Shown: one piece after another, positions 1 through 9,277 of the stretch
Numbering within the stretch: position 1 is the first letter of the stretch
Layout of the letters: every line of letters starts with the position of its first letter
Source: Pseudorhodobacter sp. E13
Lineage (GTDB): Bacteria; Pseudomonadota; Alphaproteobacteria; Rhodobacterales; Rhodobacteraceae
Reading direction: 5' to 3'
DNA length: 64,000 nucleotides
Assembly (NCBI RefSeq): GCF_003991405.1
Contig: NZ_RPEN01000156.1
Coordinates: 186,001 to 250,000 of the forward strand
Position numbers and translations under genes: made by a program
Notes under the pieces: generated by a model
What the model was told of the DNA's origin: nothing
The model's database searches: none
What the model saw: the letters and a program-made list of their open reading frames with translations, nothing else

Positions 1-1
1 A

Positions 2-295
2 GAGGAAATCTTTGGCCCGGTGCTGGCGATCTTGTCTTATGACAGCGTCGATCAAGCGGTCGCGATGGCGAATGACACGGTTTACGGGCTGGCGGCCTAT
101 GTGCAAGGCGCGTTGCCCGAGGCCCGTGCGGTGGCGCGGCGCTTGCGGGCGGGGCAGGTGAATGTGAACGGCCCGGATTGGGATACATTCGCGCCGTTTG
201 GGGGCTACAAGCAATCGGGGAACGGTCGTGAATATGCCGATTGGGGCATCCATGACTTTTGTGAGGTCAAGGCAATCGTGGGATACGGCGAATGA
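2..295 (+). CDS. Aldehyde dehydrogenase, C-terminal end (partial)
   Basis: This is the 3' end of an NAD(P)-dependent aldehyde dehydrogenase. The reading frame is open from base 2, so the start and the catalytic Cys/Glu region lie outside the window. The visible tail has the EEIFGPV motif that follows the catalytic core and the conserved [13 protein letters not shown] element near the C-terminus, both typical of the ALDH superfamily. Its stop overlaps the start of the next gene by 4 bp (ATGA), so the two are translationally coupled and probably act in one catabolic route. The aldehyde substrate cannot be told from this fragment. Confidence 0.93.
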   Translation, partial: EEIFGPVLAILSYDSVDQAVAMANDTVYGLAAYVQGALPEARAVARRLRAGQVNVNGPDWDTFAPFGGYKQSGNGREYADWGIHDFCEVKAIVGYGE

Positions 296-1194
296 CGCAT
301 TACGGCTATATCGGGCTTGGAAATCTGGGGGCAAATTGCGCGGCCTGTTTGCTGCGCGCGGGCATGCAGGTGACGGTGTTCGACCTGAACCCGAAACTGG
401 CGGAGCGGTTGGTGGCGATGGGTGCCACGCTGGCCCCAAGCGCCGAGGCGCTGGCGGGCGCGGTGGATCATGTGATCACCTGTTTGCCCTCTCCCGCTGT
501 GTCGGAACGGGTGTTGCGCAACATTTTGCCACAGATGAAACCGGGGGCGAGTTGGCTGGAAATGTCGACCCTTGGGCGCGAGGAAGTGCTGCGTTTGGGC
601 GCGGTGGCGGCAGAGGCGGGCGTGCGGATGATGGAGCTGCCAGTCACGGGCGGCGTGCATCTGGCGGCACAAGGCAAGATCACCATGCTGGCCGGGGGCG
701 ACAAGGATTTGTATGATCTGCATCTGCCCGCGATGCAGGCGATGGGTGACCGGATTTTCCATATGGGGCCGCTGGGGTCATCCTCGATCATCAAGGTCAT
801 TACCAATATGCTGGCCTTCATTCACCTCAAGGCCACGAGCGAGGCGTTGATGCTGGCCAAGCGTGGGGGTTTGGACCTTGCGCAGGCGCATGCGGCGATC
901 GCGGCCTCATCCGGCAATAGTTTTGTGCATGAAACCGAAGGTGCGCTGATCCTGAACGGGTCTTATGACATCGCGTTCAACATTGATCTGGCGTTGAAGG
1001 ATCTGGGGTTTGCGCTGGGCTTTGGCAAGGAATTCGGGGTGCCGCTGGATTTGGCGAGCATGACCAACCAGACTTATATCGCGGCAAAAGCGGCCTATGG
1101 CGGCGAGGCGCAATCGCCGATGATCGCCAAGCTGCTGGAGGATTTGCTGGGCACCGACCTGCGCGCCGAAGGCTTTCCGGCGCGGCTGGAGTAA
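292..1194 (+). CDS. NAD(P)-dependent dehydrogenase, 3-hydroxyisobutyrate dehydrogenase family
   Basis: A beta-hydroxyacid dehydrogenase of 300 aa, normal for the family. The N-terminal Rossmann motif GLGNLG is at residues 8-13, the substrate-binding ELPVTGGV at 115-122, and the catalytic Lys is at 168 in [10 protein letters not shown]. The family oxidises 3-hydroxyisobutyrate, tartronate semialdehyde and similar 3-hydroxyacids reversibly in the cytoplasm. It overlaps the upstream aldehyde dehydrogenase by 4 bp, a pairing seen in valine or related carboxylate catabolism. The exact substrate is not visible from sequence. Confidence 0.88.
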   Translation: MTHYGYIGLGNLGANCAACLLRAGMQVTVFDLNPKLAERLVAMGATLAPSAEALAGAVDHVITCLPSPAVSERVLRNILPQMKPGASWLEMSTLGREEVLRLGAVAAEAGVRMMELPVTGGVHLAAQGKITMLAGGDKDLYDLHLPAMQAMGDRIFHMGPLGSSSIIKVITNMLAFIHLKATSEALMLAKRGGLDLAQAHAAIAASSGNSFVHETEGALILNGSYDIAFNIDLALKDLGFALGFGKEFGVPLDLASMTNQTYIAAKAAYGGEAQSPMIAKLLEDLLGTDLRAEGFPARLE

Positions 1195-1228
1195 CGGCCC
1201 AGAGCGTCGCACCGAACAGACAGGCGCG

Positions 1229-1882
1229 TCAGAGGCCCGACAGAATGCGCAGCGCCTCATCACGCGGGGCGCTGAGGGGCGCGCGATCTTCGCCGGGGAA
1301 AAACCGCGCGCGGGTGGCGGTGGGCATCGGCGCGGGCTGCGCAATCACGACCTTTGGTCCGGTTTTCACGGTTTCTGCGGCCCATGACTGCGCCAGCGCG
1401 ATCTGTCCGGTTTTCGTCGCGCCATAAGCGCCAAAGAATTTCTCGCCCGTGTGGGGGTCGTCCAGAAACAGGGCGGTTCCGCCGGGGCGGGCGCGCAGCA
1501 AGGGTTCCACCATCGGGATCAGCGTGCCAGTGGCGCGCAGGTTGATGGCGACCGATTTGTCCCAATCCTTCACGTCGATATGGCCCGCCGGGGCCAAGGG
1601 GGCGGCGTGGATGGCTGCGTGGACCCAAAGGTCAACCCCGCCCCAGCGATCAAAAACCGAGCGGCACAGGTGGCGCATGGCATCATCATTGGTGATATCC
1701 ATCGGTGCCAATGTCAGCCCGCCGGGGGCATCTGCGGCCTTGGCGCGGTCGTCCACCTCTTCCAGCCCGCCGGTGGTGCGCGCCACGGCGACCACATGCC
1801 AGCCCTGCAATGCCAGTTCTTCGGCCATGGCCGCGCCAAGGCCACGCGACGCACCTGTCACGAGCGCGATTTTCTGGGTCAT
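1229..1882 (-). CDS. SDR family oxidoreductase
   Basis: A classical short-chain dehydrogenase/reductase of 217 aa. The cofactor motif TGASRGLG is at residues 9-16 and the catalytic pair is Tyr153/Lys157 in GAYGATK. The usual NNAG motif is replaced by a HAAIHAA stretch near residue 88. The protein is somewhat shorter than the usual 240-260 aa at the C-terminus. It converges on the upstream dehydrogenase with about 34 bp between the stops. Substrate unknown. Confidence 0.85.
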   Translation of the reverse strand: MTQKIALVTGASRGLGAAMAEELALQGWHVVAVARTTGGLEEVDDRAKAADAPGGLTLAPMDITNDDAMRHLCRSVFDRWGGVDLWVHAAIHAAPLAPAGHIDVKDWDKSVAINLRATGTLIPMVEPLLRARPGGTALFLDDPHTGEKFFGAYGATKTGQIALAQSWAAETVKTGPKVVIAQPAPMPTATRARFFPGEDRAPLSAPRDEALRILSGL

Positions 1883-1909
1883 GCGAAGGCTCCTTCGGGC
1901 TGTATTGCG

Positions 1910-1940
1910 CCCCTTGGGTATTTTAGCAGCAGCAAAAGGG
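1910..1940 (+). repeat. Weak copy of the dispersed GGTATTTT-type intergenic element
   Basis: The sequence CTTGGGTATTTTAGCAGCAG resembles the tail of the element family described at 36189, 63113 and elsewhere in this window, but the terminal CCAAGATGAA block is degenerate. It lies between two minus-strand genes and is oriented on the plus strand, antisense to both. Membership in the family is doubtful. Confidence 0.35.
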
Positions 1941-1952
1941 CAAGGGGCATGC

Positions 1953-2315
1953 TTATTTTGCCGCAGGCTTTGCCAACTCCCTTTGCCGCGCCCGGATGAT
2001 CTGTTCGATCAATGCCGGGGGCAGCGGGCTATCCGGGGTAAACAGCACCCCGGACCTGGAGGTTTTGAACGGCGCGCAGTTGATCTGCGGAATGATGCTG
2101 CCGGAATGAGGGTAAAGCCCAAGGTGGTGTTTGAAGGCGGCATAGCCCACAACCATCTTGCCCGCCTTGCCCGGTGCCCGAAAACCCGGCATCGCATAGG
2201 ACATACATTCGATATGGTCTGGCAGCAAAGCAGCAATCTCGGCCCGCAGGGTCAAGGCCGCATCACGAAAGGCAGGGAGCAGGGCCGCGATATAGGCAGC
2301 TACCTCTGCGCTCAT
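1953..2315 (-). CDS. DUF1801 (YdhG-like) protein
   Basis: A small soluble protein of 120 aa with the DUF1801 signature: an ECMSYAMPGF segment near residue 36, a KHHLGLYPHSG segment near 63, and a C-terminal helix. Related proteins (YdhG/frataxin-like fold) have been linked to iron handling, but the function of this one is unknown. Its ATG overlaps the purF stop by 4 bp, so it is the distal gene of a purF transcription unit. Confidence 0.82.
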   Translation of the reverse strand: MSAEVAAYIAALLPAFRDAALTLRAEIAALLPDHIECMSYAMPGFRAPGKAGKMVVGYAAFKHHLGLYPHSGSIIPQINCAPFKTSRSGVLFTPDSPLPPALIEQIIRARQRELAKPAAK

Positions 2316-3775
2316 TCAGCGGCTTTCATTTCAAAGCCTTTTTCGATCATATCCGATGGCGCGACCGGATATTCACCCGAGAAACAGGCATCGCAATATT
2401 GCGGGGATTTGTTGTCGCGGCCTTTGGCCACGCCCGCAGCCCGGTAAAGCCCGTCAAGCGAAACGAATTTGAGGCTGTCGACCCCGATCCAGTCGCGCAT
2501 CTCTTCCTCTGACATGGTCGCGGCAAGGAGTTTGGAGCGTTCAGGTGTATCGACGCCGTAAAAGCAGGGCCAAGCGGTGGGCGGCGAGGCGATGCGGAAA
2601 TGCACCTCGGCGGCGCCTGCGTCCAAAATCATATCCTTGATCTTGCGCGAGGTGGTGCCACGCACCACGGAATCGTCAACCAGAATGACCCGTTTGCCTT
2701 TGATCAGCGCACGGTTGACGTTCAGCTTCAGGCGCACGCCCATGTTGCGGATTTGCTCTGTCGGCTCAATGAAGGTGCGGCCCATATACTGGTTGCGGAT
2801 GATGCCCATCGCATAGGGGATGCCGCTTTCCTGGCTGTAGCCGATGGCCGCAGGGGTGCCGCTATCGGGCACCGGGCAGACCAGATCAGCCTCCACCGGG
2901 GCTTCGCGGGCCAGTTCCACGCCGATCTGGCGGCGGGTTTCATAGACAGAGCGGCCGCCGAGGATGGAATCAGGGCGGCTGAAATAGACATGCTCAAAGA
3001 TGCAGCCGCGCGATTTCATGCGGCGGAAGGGGAAGTGGCTTTGCACCCCGTCCTTTTCCGAAATCACGACCATTTCGCCGGGTTCAATCTCGCGCACGAA
3101 TTCCGCGCCGATGATATCCAGCGCGCAGGTTTCCGACGACAGCGCCCAGCCATCCCCCAGCTTGCCCAGCACCAAGGGCCGCACGCCCAGCGGGTCACGC
3201 ACGCCCATCAGCTTGGTGCGGGTCATCGCCACGATGGAAAACGCGCCTTCGACTTTGCGCAGCGCCTCTTCCATGCGGTCGGGGATATTGCGCCCCATCG
3301 ACCGCGCCATCAGGTGAATGATACATTCGCTGTCAGATGAGGATTGGAAAATCGACCCGCGTTCGATCAATTCGCGGCGCAGGGCGGTGGCATTGGTGAT
3401 ATTGCCGTTATGGGCAATCGCCGAGCCGCCCATCGAGAACTCGCCAAAGAAGGGCTGCACATCGCGGATGGCCGTGGCCCCTTTGGACCCGGCGGTGGAA
3501 TAGCGCACATGGCCGATGCCGATGGTGCCGGGCAGGGTGGCCATCACATCGGCTTTGGTGAAATTGTCGCGCACATAGCCAAAGCGGCGGGCGGAACAAA
3601 AGCCGGCCTCTGCCTCATAGGTGACAATGCCGCCAGCCTCTTGCCCGCGATGTTGCAGCGCATGCAGGCCAAGGGCTACGAAGCTGGACGCATCCGCCAT
3701 CCCGATCACACCGAAAACACCGCATTCTTCATGCAACTTATCGTGGTCGAACGGGTGAGCGAGGAAGGGGCGCAT
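2312..3775 (-). CDS. purF: Amidophosphoribosyltransferase
   Basis: Catalyses the first committed step of purine synthesis, PRPP plus glutamine to phosphoribosylamine. The open frame extends to 3841, but the ATG at 3775 is chosen: it has a GGAG ribosome site 7 nt upstream and places the glutaminase nucleophile at Cys18 (EECGVFG) behind a short propeptide. The PRPP loop VILVDDSVVRGTTSRK is at about residues 363-378, and C-terminal Cys residues near 458-462 fit the Fe-S-bearing subclass. At 487 aa it has a normal length. It lies between cvpA and a DUF1801 gene; cvpA-purF linkage is widespread. Confidence 0.97.
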   Translation of the reverse strand: MRPFLAHPFDHDKLHEECGVFGVIGMADASSFVALGLHALQHRGQEAGGIVTYEAEAGFCSARRFGYVRDNFTKADVMATLPGTIGIGHVRYSTAGSKGATAIRDVQPFFGEFSMGGSAIAHNGNITNATALRRELIERGSIFQSSSDSECIIHLMARSMGRNIPDRMEEALRKVEGAFSIVAMTRTKLMGVRDPLGVRPLVLGKLGDGWALSSETCALDIIGAEFVREIEPGEMVVISEKDGVQSHFPFRRMKSRGCIFEHVYFSRPDSILGGRSVYETRRQIGVELAREAPVEADLVCPVPDSGTPAAIGYSQESGIPYAMGIIRNQYMGRTFIEPTEQIRNMGVRLKLNVNRALIKGKRVILVDDSVVRGTTSRKIKDMILDAGAAEVHFRIASPPTAWPCFYGVDTPERSKLLAATMSEEEMRDWIGVDSLKFVSLDGLYRAAGVAKGRDNKSPQYCDACFSGEYPVAPSDMIEKGFEMKAAE

Positions 3776-3862
3776 TGGCAGGCTCCGAATCCGAGGGGCG
3801 TTTAATGCCCCCCGTTTAGTCTCTCTGGCGCGGCGTGTCACGCCATGATCGCGTGATTGCGA

Positions 3863-4465
3863 TCAGTTGCCGGCTGCCGGGGCAGCGGGTTCTGCTGTCA
3901 CAGGCGTTGCCGGGGCGGCGCAGCTGCTGGTCAGCGTTTCATAGCGGGCTACGATCCAGCCCGGCGCATCCGATGGGATGGTATCGTCGATATTGGTCTG
4001 GAACGAGGCGAACACCTTGGCCGAGCGGGAGTTATCCACCATCGGGATCGTGTTGGCCGCAACTGCGCGGTCATAAACGATGAAGGCCACCGCCACCAAA
4101 AGCACGCCGCGCACCACGCCGAACAAAAAGCCCAGGCCCTGATCCAGCCCGCCAAGGATGGAGCGTTGCACCATCGACGACAGCAGCGGCGAAAACAGCG
4201 CCGCGATCACCAGACCAACGGCAAAGACTGCCGCAAAGGCCGCGATGATCGACAACTCGCAGCTATCGGTCAGGAATTTGCCAACCACGGGCAGTTCCTT
4301 GACCAAAGGTTGCGCCTTGGCGGCAAACACATAGGCCAGCACCGCAGCCCCGGCCCAGCCTGCGATTGCCAGCGATTCGCGCACCAGCCCCCGGGAATAG
4401 GCGAGCACCGCCGACAACACGATGACGAGTGCGACCACACCGTCGATCAGGGTAAAGCCTTCCAT
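3863..4465 (-). CDS. cvpA: CvpA family membrane protein
   Basis: A 200-aa integral membrane protein with about four hydrophobic segments in its first 150 residues and a soluble, Ala/Pro-rich tail. It matches the colicin V production protein family, whose members sit next to purF in many bacteria and are linked to envelope homeostasis; the biochemical role is not settled. A GGGAGA ribosome site precedes the ATG at 4465. It lies between radA and purF on the same strand with short gaps, so co-transcription is likely. Confidence 0.9.
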   Translation of the reverse strand: MEGFTLIDGVVALVIVLSAVLAYSRGLVRESLAIAGWAGAAVLAYVFAAKAQPLVKELPVVGKFLTDSCELSIIAAFAAVFAVGLVIAALFSPLLSSMVQRSILGGLDQGLGFLFGVVRGVLLVAVAFIVYDRAVAANTIPMVDNSRSAKVFASFQTNIDDTIPSDAPGWIVARYETLTSSCAAPATPVTAEPAAPAAGN

Positions 4466-4486
4466 AGCAGTCTCCCTTGGGGCTTG

Positions 4487-5845
4487 TTAACCAGCCCCGA
4501 ACATTTCGCCCACGAACGCCGTCAGGTCGGGCATCTGGCGCACGGCCATACCCTCCACCCCGGCCATTTTGGACCGGGACGGCGCGATTGCCTGTGTGAA
4601 ACCAAGTTTCATCGCTTCTTTCAACCGATTTTCGGTCTGCGCGACGGGACGTAAGGCCCCAGACAGGCTGATTTCTCCGAAAAGCACCATATCTGGCGGA
4701 ATTGCAACATCCTCACGCGCGGAAAGCAGGGCCGCAGCGACGGCCAGATCGGCGGCGGGTTCGGAAACGCGCATCCCGCCCGCCACGTTCAGATAAACAT
4801 CAAGCCCCGCAAAGGGGATGCCGCAGCGCGCCTCCAGCACGGCCAGAATCGTCGAAAGCCTACCGGAATCGAGGCCGACAACCGTGCGGCGCGGGGTGCC
4901 AAGCGGCGACGGCGACACCAGCGCCTGAATCTCGGTCAGCACCGGGCGCGTGCCTTCAATTCCGGCAAAGACGGCGGAACCGGGGGCGGGTTTGTCACGG
5001 TCGGACAGGAACAGCGCCGAAGGGTTGGTGACTTGGGACAGCCCGTCACCTGTCATTTCAAACACACCGATTTCCGCCGCCGGGCCAAAGCGGTTTTTCA
5101 CCGCGCGCAGGATGCGGAAATGGTGGCCGCGCTCCCCTTCGAAATAAAGCACGGTATCAACCATATGTTCCACCACGCGGGGGCCTGCGATCTGGCCGTC
5201 CTTGGTGACATGGCCAACCAGAATGATCGCCACGCCGCGTTTCTTGGCGAATGTCACCAGCTCATGCGCGGCCGAGCGGACCTGAGAGACAGAGCCGGGC
5301 GCGCTTTCCACCGTATCCAGCCACATGGTCTGAATGGAATCGATGATGGCAAGGCCGGGGCGTTCGGCGTCCAGCGTGGTCAGGATATCGCGCAGATTGG
5401 TTTCGGCCCCCAGAAACACCGGCGCATCGGCAAGGCCAAGCCGCTGGGCGCGCATCTGCACCTGTGCGGTGGCTTCCTCGCCCGAGATATACATCGACTT
5501 CACGCCATTGCGGGCAAAAGCGGCGGCGGCTTGCAACAGCAGGGTGGATTTGCCGATGCCGGGATCGCCGCCGACAAGGATGGCCGAAGCCTCGACCAAA
5601 CCGCCGCCCAGCACGCGGTCCAACTCCTCCATTCCCGAAGTGGCGCGGGGGGGCGGGTCGGCTTGGGTGGCCAGATCGGTCAGCGCGATCACGCGGCCTT
5701 TGCCGCCCAGCGATTTCGGGCCTGCCGAAAGCGGCGCTTCTTCGATCACGGAATTCCATGCGCCACAGGAGTCGCAGCGCCCGGCCCATTTCTTATGGGC
5801 AGCGCCGCAGGAGGTGCAGGTAAAGGCGGGGGCGTTTTTTGCCAT
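4487..5845 (-). CDS. radA: DNA repair protein RadA
   Basis: A RecA-like ATPase that promotes branch migration in homologous recombination. The ATG at 5845 is used, giving 452 aa; the upstream extension of the open frame is antisense to the neighbouring membrane-protein gene. The N-terminal zinc finger has Cys10, Cys13, Cys24 and Cys27, Walker A is GGDPGIGKST at residues 92-101, and the diagnostic KNRFG motif is at 250-254. The C-terminus is the Lon-protease-like domain. First gene of a radA-cvpA-purF run. Confidence 0.97.
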   Translation of the reverse strand: MAKNAPAFTCTSCGAAHKKWAGRCDSCGAWNSVIEEAPLSAGPKSLGGKGRVIALTDLATQADPPPRATSGMEELDRVLGGGLVEASAILVGGDPGIGKSTLLLQAAAAFARNGVKSMYISGEEATAQVQMRAQRLGLADAPVFLGAETNLRDILTTLDAERPGLAIIDSIQTMWLDTVESAPGSVSQVRSAAHELVTFAKKRGVAIILVGHVTKDGQIAGPRVVEHMVDTVLYFEGERGHHFRILRAVKNRFGPAAEIGVFEMTGDGLSQVTNPSALFLSDRDKPAPGSAVFAGIEGTRPVLTEIQALVSPSPLGTPRRTVVGLDSGRLSTILAVLEARCGIPFAGLDVYLNVAGGMRVSEPAADLAVAAALLSAREDVAIPPDMVLFGEISLSGALRPVAQTENRLKEAMKLGFTQAIAPSRSKMAGVEGMAVRQMPDLTAFVGEMFGAG

Positions 5846-5898
5846 GGCTCTTGATGCAATGCCGCGCGCGGGGGTGCAAGCGCTTTGCGGGGCAGCGC

Positions 5899-6333
5899 TT
5901 AGCGTTTTGTGCCCAGAATGGAAATGGCAAGCGAGGCCAGCACGCATCCGGTAAAGAGGTATAGCCCCCAAGCGGTTTCCACACGGGCCAGCCCGATGCC
6001 TTTGACCAGAATGATGTAAAGCGCGATCAGGAAGATATCGGCCATCGCCAGTTTGCCAAGGATATGCAGCGCCGGGGCCACGCGGGGCGAAAGCAGGCGG
6101 AACTGCATCAGGGCCAGCCCGATGGTTTTCAGATAGGGGGCGAAAATGGCAAAGACTGTGACCAGCAGCGCCAAGGCCACATCCTTTTCCCACAGCGCTT
6201 GCAGCCCAGAGATGACCGAGATTTCCGACAGATCAAAAAACGGCAACAACCCCGCCCGCATCAAAGGCGCGAACCATGACAGCGGGAACAATACCAGCAG
6301 CGACAGATTGGCCGCGATCAAGAAATAACGCAC
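5899..6333 (-). CDS. Paraquat-inducible protein A (PqiA) family membrane protein
   Basis: A 144-aa membrane protein with four predicted transmembrane segments, at about residues 1-22, 50-75, 92-113 and 118-140. The spacing and the FFDLSEISVISG loop after the first helix fit the PqiA domain, which in larger proteins works with MCE-type lipid transport. Here it is a single-domain form without PqiB nearby. Function is inferred only from the family. Confidence 0.7.
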   Translation of the reverse strand: MRYFLIAANLSLLVLFPLSWFAPLMRAGLLPFFDLSEISVISGLQALWEKDVALALLVTVFAIFAPYLKTIGLALMQFRLLSPRVAPALHILGKLAMADIFLIALYIILVKGIGLARVETAWGLYLFTGCVLASLAISILGTKR

Positions 6334-6399
6334 TGTTCCGGCCTTTGTCCCGCACCCTTTGGCGCGAAACTGTGGCGGCTTTGGGGATAGGTCAAGCCT

Positions 6400-7188
6400 T
6401 TATTGCTTTTGCGGCCCGTGGCTTGGGTGGGTGGGCTGCTTTGGCAAGGTCACGATATTGGCCTCGCGCATATCGTCCACATCATAGCCGAGCATGGGCA
6501 GAATTTCCCGCAGATCATTTTCCAGCGCGCGCAGGCCTTTGGTGTTTTCACGCTCGCCCGCCTCGATATCCGACATCCAGCGCCGCAATTCATCACAGGT
6601 GGTGCGGGCCAGCGACAGGCGTTCTTGCAGGATGGTGACTTCCTCTTGCCGTTGCTTGAGGAAGGTCTTGGCGCGGTTGACGCGTTCGTCGGAATAAATG
6701 CGCGCCAGATCGCGCGACTCGCGGCTCATCTGTGCGGCGATTTCCAGCAGTTCGGGTTCCATATGCGACAAATCGGGGTGTTTGCGCAGATATTCCATGC
6801 GTTTGCGCATTTCGTCGAATTCCGACGACAGCGCAAAGACCGAGCGGCGGTCGGCGTTATGCACCACCTCATAGGCGTGGCGCACATCTTCCATCGAAAT
6901 CTGAAACGACCGGTGCGAGCGTTCCAGCCGCGACATCCGGGTGTTTGCAGGCAGGAAAAAACAGATCATCAGCAAAAGCGCGGTCAGGCCGATTTGCGCA
7001 TACATCCCCGCCTCGGGGATATATTGCCCGCCCCAACGCAGCGACAGTTCCGGCCAAGGCAGCAGGCCAAAGGCGGCGGCGATGGTGGCGGCGGTCAGCG
7101 CAACCGTTCCGCCGATGATCGCCATATGGCTGACCACCTGCATCGCGCGTTGCAATGGGTGCAGCACTGAAGCCAGCTGTTGAAACAT
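6400..7188 (-). CDS. Membrane-anchored coiled-coil protein, function unknown
   Basis: A 262-aa protein with two hydrophobic segments (about residues 20-45 and 64-82), then a long charged, mostly helical region (about 85-230) rich in Glu, Arg and Leu that looks like a coiled coil, and a short polar tail. Relatives in Rhodobacterales are sometimes named DNA repair protein without clear support; nothing here shows a nuclease or DNA-binding motif. A run of seven G about 8 nt before the ATG serves as ribosome site. Confidence 0.75.
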   Translation of the reverse strand: MFQQLASVLHPLQRAMQVVSHMAIIGGTVALTAATIAAAFGLLPWPELSLRWGGQYIPEAGMYAQIGLTALLLMICFFLPANTRMSRLERSHRSFQISMEDVRHAYEVVHNADRRSVFALSSEFDEMRKRMEYLRKHPDLSHMEPELLEIAAQMSRESRDLARIYSDERVNRAKTFLKQRQEEVTILQERLSLARTTCDELRRWMSDIEAGERENTKGLRALENDLREILPMLGYDVDDMREANIVTLPKQPTHPSHGPQKQ

Positions 7189-7239
7189 GAAAATACCCCC
7201 CCGGGCGTAACTCTTAACCTCTACCCCAGACTAATTTAT

Positions 7240-7266
7240 ATTTAAAATCAACGGGGAATTTTAAAT
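7240..7266. promoter_or_regulatory. AT-rich inverted repeat upstream of the coiled-coil membrane gene
   Basis: A perfect 9-bp inverted repeat, ATTTAAAAT (7240-7248) and ATTTTAAAT (7258-7266), with a 9-nt spacer. It sits 50-80 bp upstream of the minus-strand gene starting at 7188, in the most AT-rich patch of this part of the window. It could be a regulator site or part of an extended promoter; no regulator is implied by the neighbours. Confidence 0.4.
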
Positions 7267-7361
7267 CCAAGGGCCCCGTGACAGCAATAACGTGAATGTC
7301 TGCTGCATTGTTTCGGCAATGGAAACGCAATTCGCGCAGGGGTTGTTTTTTGGCCTGTCTG

Positions 7362-7736
7362 TCAGAGATAGCTTAAAGGCGTCAGCGTGGCCCAAAGCGC
7401 CAGCCAAAGGTTCAGGCACGCAGCGATTCCCAGATCGGCGCTGCGCCGGATGGTTGCCTCTCGCCGCATCCGCCACAGCAGGATCACGGCGGATAGCAGG
7501 CACAGGGTGGCGCCGATGAACAGGGTTTGCGTGTAGGGAAAGGCATAGCTGCCGCGCAATTGGCCCAAGCCGCTGGGCATGATGGCCAAGGCCCCGGTCA
7601 GCGCCAGCAAGGTCAGCGCCAAGGCCCGGTGCCGCCCGGCCCCCAGCCCGACAACCGCCGCCCAGGCCAAAAGCAAGACGCAAGCAATGCCTGAGGCGAT
7701 GAACCAAAGCGTCACCGCATGCCCTGCTGCCATCAT
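7362..7736 (-). CDS. Hypothetical four-helix membrane protein
   Basis: A 124-aa protein from the ATG at 7736 (GGGAGA ribosome site about 7 nt upstream); a longer frame to 7838 has no ribosome site. It has four hydrophobic segments, with an Arg/His-containing loop after the first and an RMRREATIRR loop before the last. No family recognised. It stands alone between the coiled-coil gene and alr on the same strand. Confidence 0.6.
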   Translation of the reverse strand: MMAAGHAVTLWFIASGIACVLLLAWAAVVGLGAGRHRALALTLLALTGALAIMPSGLGQLRGSYAFPYTQTLFIGATLCLLSAVILLWRMRREATIRRSADLGIAACLNLWLALWATLTPLSYL

Positions 7737-7935
7737 CGCGCTGTCTCCCTTTGCGTGTCGTGGCTGTGCGCTTTTGGGTGCTGCGCCTGCCTGTCGGTTG
7801 ATACAGACGATTTGGGGTTGGCTTTCGGCGAAGGTCAAGCGGTTCGCGATGCAGCGGCGCGGCTTGGCGGCGATCTGGGATGAAATTGACTCACCCCGGC
7901 GGACAAAGCTGCGGGCTGCGCGGGCTAGGATGGCG

Positions 7936-8991
7936 TTATGCCCGGCCCGTGCCTTCGATATAGCGGCGCATATAGCGCGCGCCCAGGCCGGTCAGGATTT
8001 CATAGCCGATGGTGTCGCCCGCTGCGGCCAGATCATCAATGGATTGATGCGGACCAAGGATATCCAGCTTGCGCGGGGCCTGTTCCAGATGCGAGACATC
8101 AACCGTGATCAGATCCATCGAAACGCGGCCAACGATGGGGCAGGGCACATCGCCTGCCCATAGCACGGCGCGGTTGCTCAGGCTGCGCAACAGCCCATCG
8201 GCATAGCCGCCTGAAACGGTGGCGATTTGGCTGGGCGCTTCGGCAACCCAGGTGCAGCCATAGCCCACAATCTCGCCAATCGCCAAATCCCGCAACTGGA
8301 TCACCGGAAGCGACAGGGCGACCGTGGGTGTCGCCTCCTCAAAGGGGAGGCCGCCGTAAAGGCCAATGCCGGGGCGGGTCAGATCAAAGTGATAGTCGCG
8401 CCCAAGCAGAATGCCGCCGGTCGCGGCCAGCGAGCGGGGCACATCGGTGCCATCGGTCAAGGCGTGAAATTCGGCAAGCTGGGCGGCGTTCATCTCATGC
8501 GCGGGGTCATCTGCGCAGGCCAGATGGCTCATCAACAGCTCGGGGCCTGCCTCCAGCACGAAGGACGCGACGGCCTCCCATTCGGCGGCTTCCATGCCAA
8601 GACGGTTCATCCCGCTATCAAGCTGGATGCCGAAAGGATGGCCGGGCAGGGCCTCAAGGTGGCGGGTGATCTGTTCGACCGAATTGAGCATTGGCGTCAG
8701 GTCAAGGTCGTTGATCATATCGGTGTCGCCCGCCATATGGCCGGAGAAAACCGAGATTTGCGGCCCCGCGCCCAGGGCTTGCCGCACGGCGGCCCCTTCT
8801 TCGGCGCAGGCCACAAAGAAGCGCCGCGCGCCTGCCTGGGCCAAGGCCCGCGCAACGCGGCCCGCGCCCAGCCCGTAGGCATTGGCCTTGACCACCGCTG
8901 CCGTCTGGCAATCGGGGGCGGACAAACGATCCAGCGCGCGCCAGTTGGCGGCGATTGCGTCGAGGTCGATGGAAAGGGTTGCTGTGGCCAT
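7936..8991 (-). CDS. alr: Alanine racemase
   Basis: PLP enzyme that interconverts L- and D-alanine for peptidoglycan. The PLP lysine is Lys35 in AVVKANAYG, the second-domain motif is SGGYADG, and [13 protein letters not shown] lies near residue 285. At 351 aa it is close to the family norm. It is followed by a small membrane gene and preceded by dnaB with a 286-bp gap. The dnaB-alr order is common in alphaproteobacteria. Confidence 0.96.
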   Translation of the reverse strand: MATATLSIDLDAIAANWRALDRLSAPDCQTAAVVKANAYGLGAGRVARALAQAGARRFFVACAEEGAAVRQALGAGPQISVFSGHMAGDTDMINDLDLTPMLNSVEQITRHLEALPGHPFGIQLDSGMNRLGMEAAEWEAVASFVLEAGPELLMSHLACADDPAHEMNAAQLAEFHALTDGTDVPRSLAATGGILLGRDYHFDLTRPGIGLYGGLPFEEATPTVALSLPVIQLRDLAIGEIVGYGCTWVAEAPSQIATVSGGYADGLLRSLSNRAVLWAGDVPCPIVGRVSMDLITVDVSHLEQAPRKLDILGPHQSIDDLAAAGDTIGYEILTGLGARYMRRYIEGTGRA

Positions 8992-9062
8992 GGCGTTGTT
9001 TTCACCGAGTGATGCGGCAGGTCAAGCGAAAAAGGCGAAAGCGGCAGGGAGGAGCCGCGCTA

Positions 9063-9079
9063 GGGGGCATTGAGCCCCC
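9063..9079. other. G+C-rich hairpin between dnaB and alr
   Basis: A perfect 6-bp stem, GGGGGC and GCCCCC, with a 5-nt loop (ATTGA). There is no T-run on either side, so this is not a classical intrinsic terminator. It lies in the 286-bp gap between the dnaB stop and the alr start, which also holds a copy of the dispersed element and a second hairpin. Confidence 0.45.
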
Positions 9080-9153
9080 CACGCGCGGCATTGCCATGGT
9101 TGTGTGGCAGGGGGGCAATTGTTCTGGTCCTTGGCGCCTGCGATGCTGTGAAT

Positions 9154-9184
9154 GCCTCCGGCGGATGTATTTGGGCCAAGATGA
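9154..9184 (+). repeat. Dispersed CCTCCGGCGG-ATTTGGGCCAAGATGA element
   Basis: One copy of the intergenic element family. It has the GCCTCCGGCGG head and the ATTTGGGCCAAGATGA tail, which match the pyrE-pyrC intergenic copies and the 16082 copy. It is oriented on the plus strand, antisense to both flanking genes (dnaB and alr are minus), so it does not simply end their transcripts. Confidence 0.7.
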
Positions 9185-9234
9185 TGCTGTAGCAGCCAAA
9201 ACCGGGATCGGCTTGGTGGTGGCAACGCCGCACG

Positions 9235-9255
9235 AAGGGGTCTCAATGGCCCCTT
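9235..9255 (-). terminator. Possible hairpin terminator of dnaB
   Basis: A 6-bp inverted repeat, AAGGGG and CCCCTT, with a 9-nt spacer, 23 bp beyond the dnaB stop. It lacks a U-tract, so it may be an RNA-stabilising hairpin rather than an intrinsic terminator. Confidence 0.35.
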
Positions 9256-9277
9256 TGGGCGGCACCTGCCTGACGGG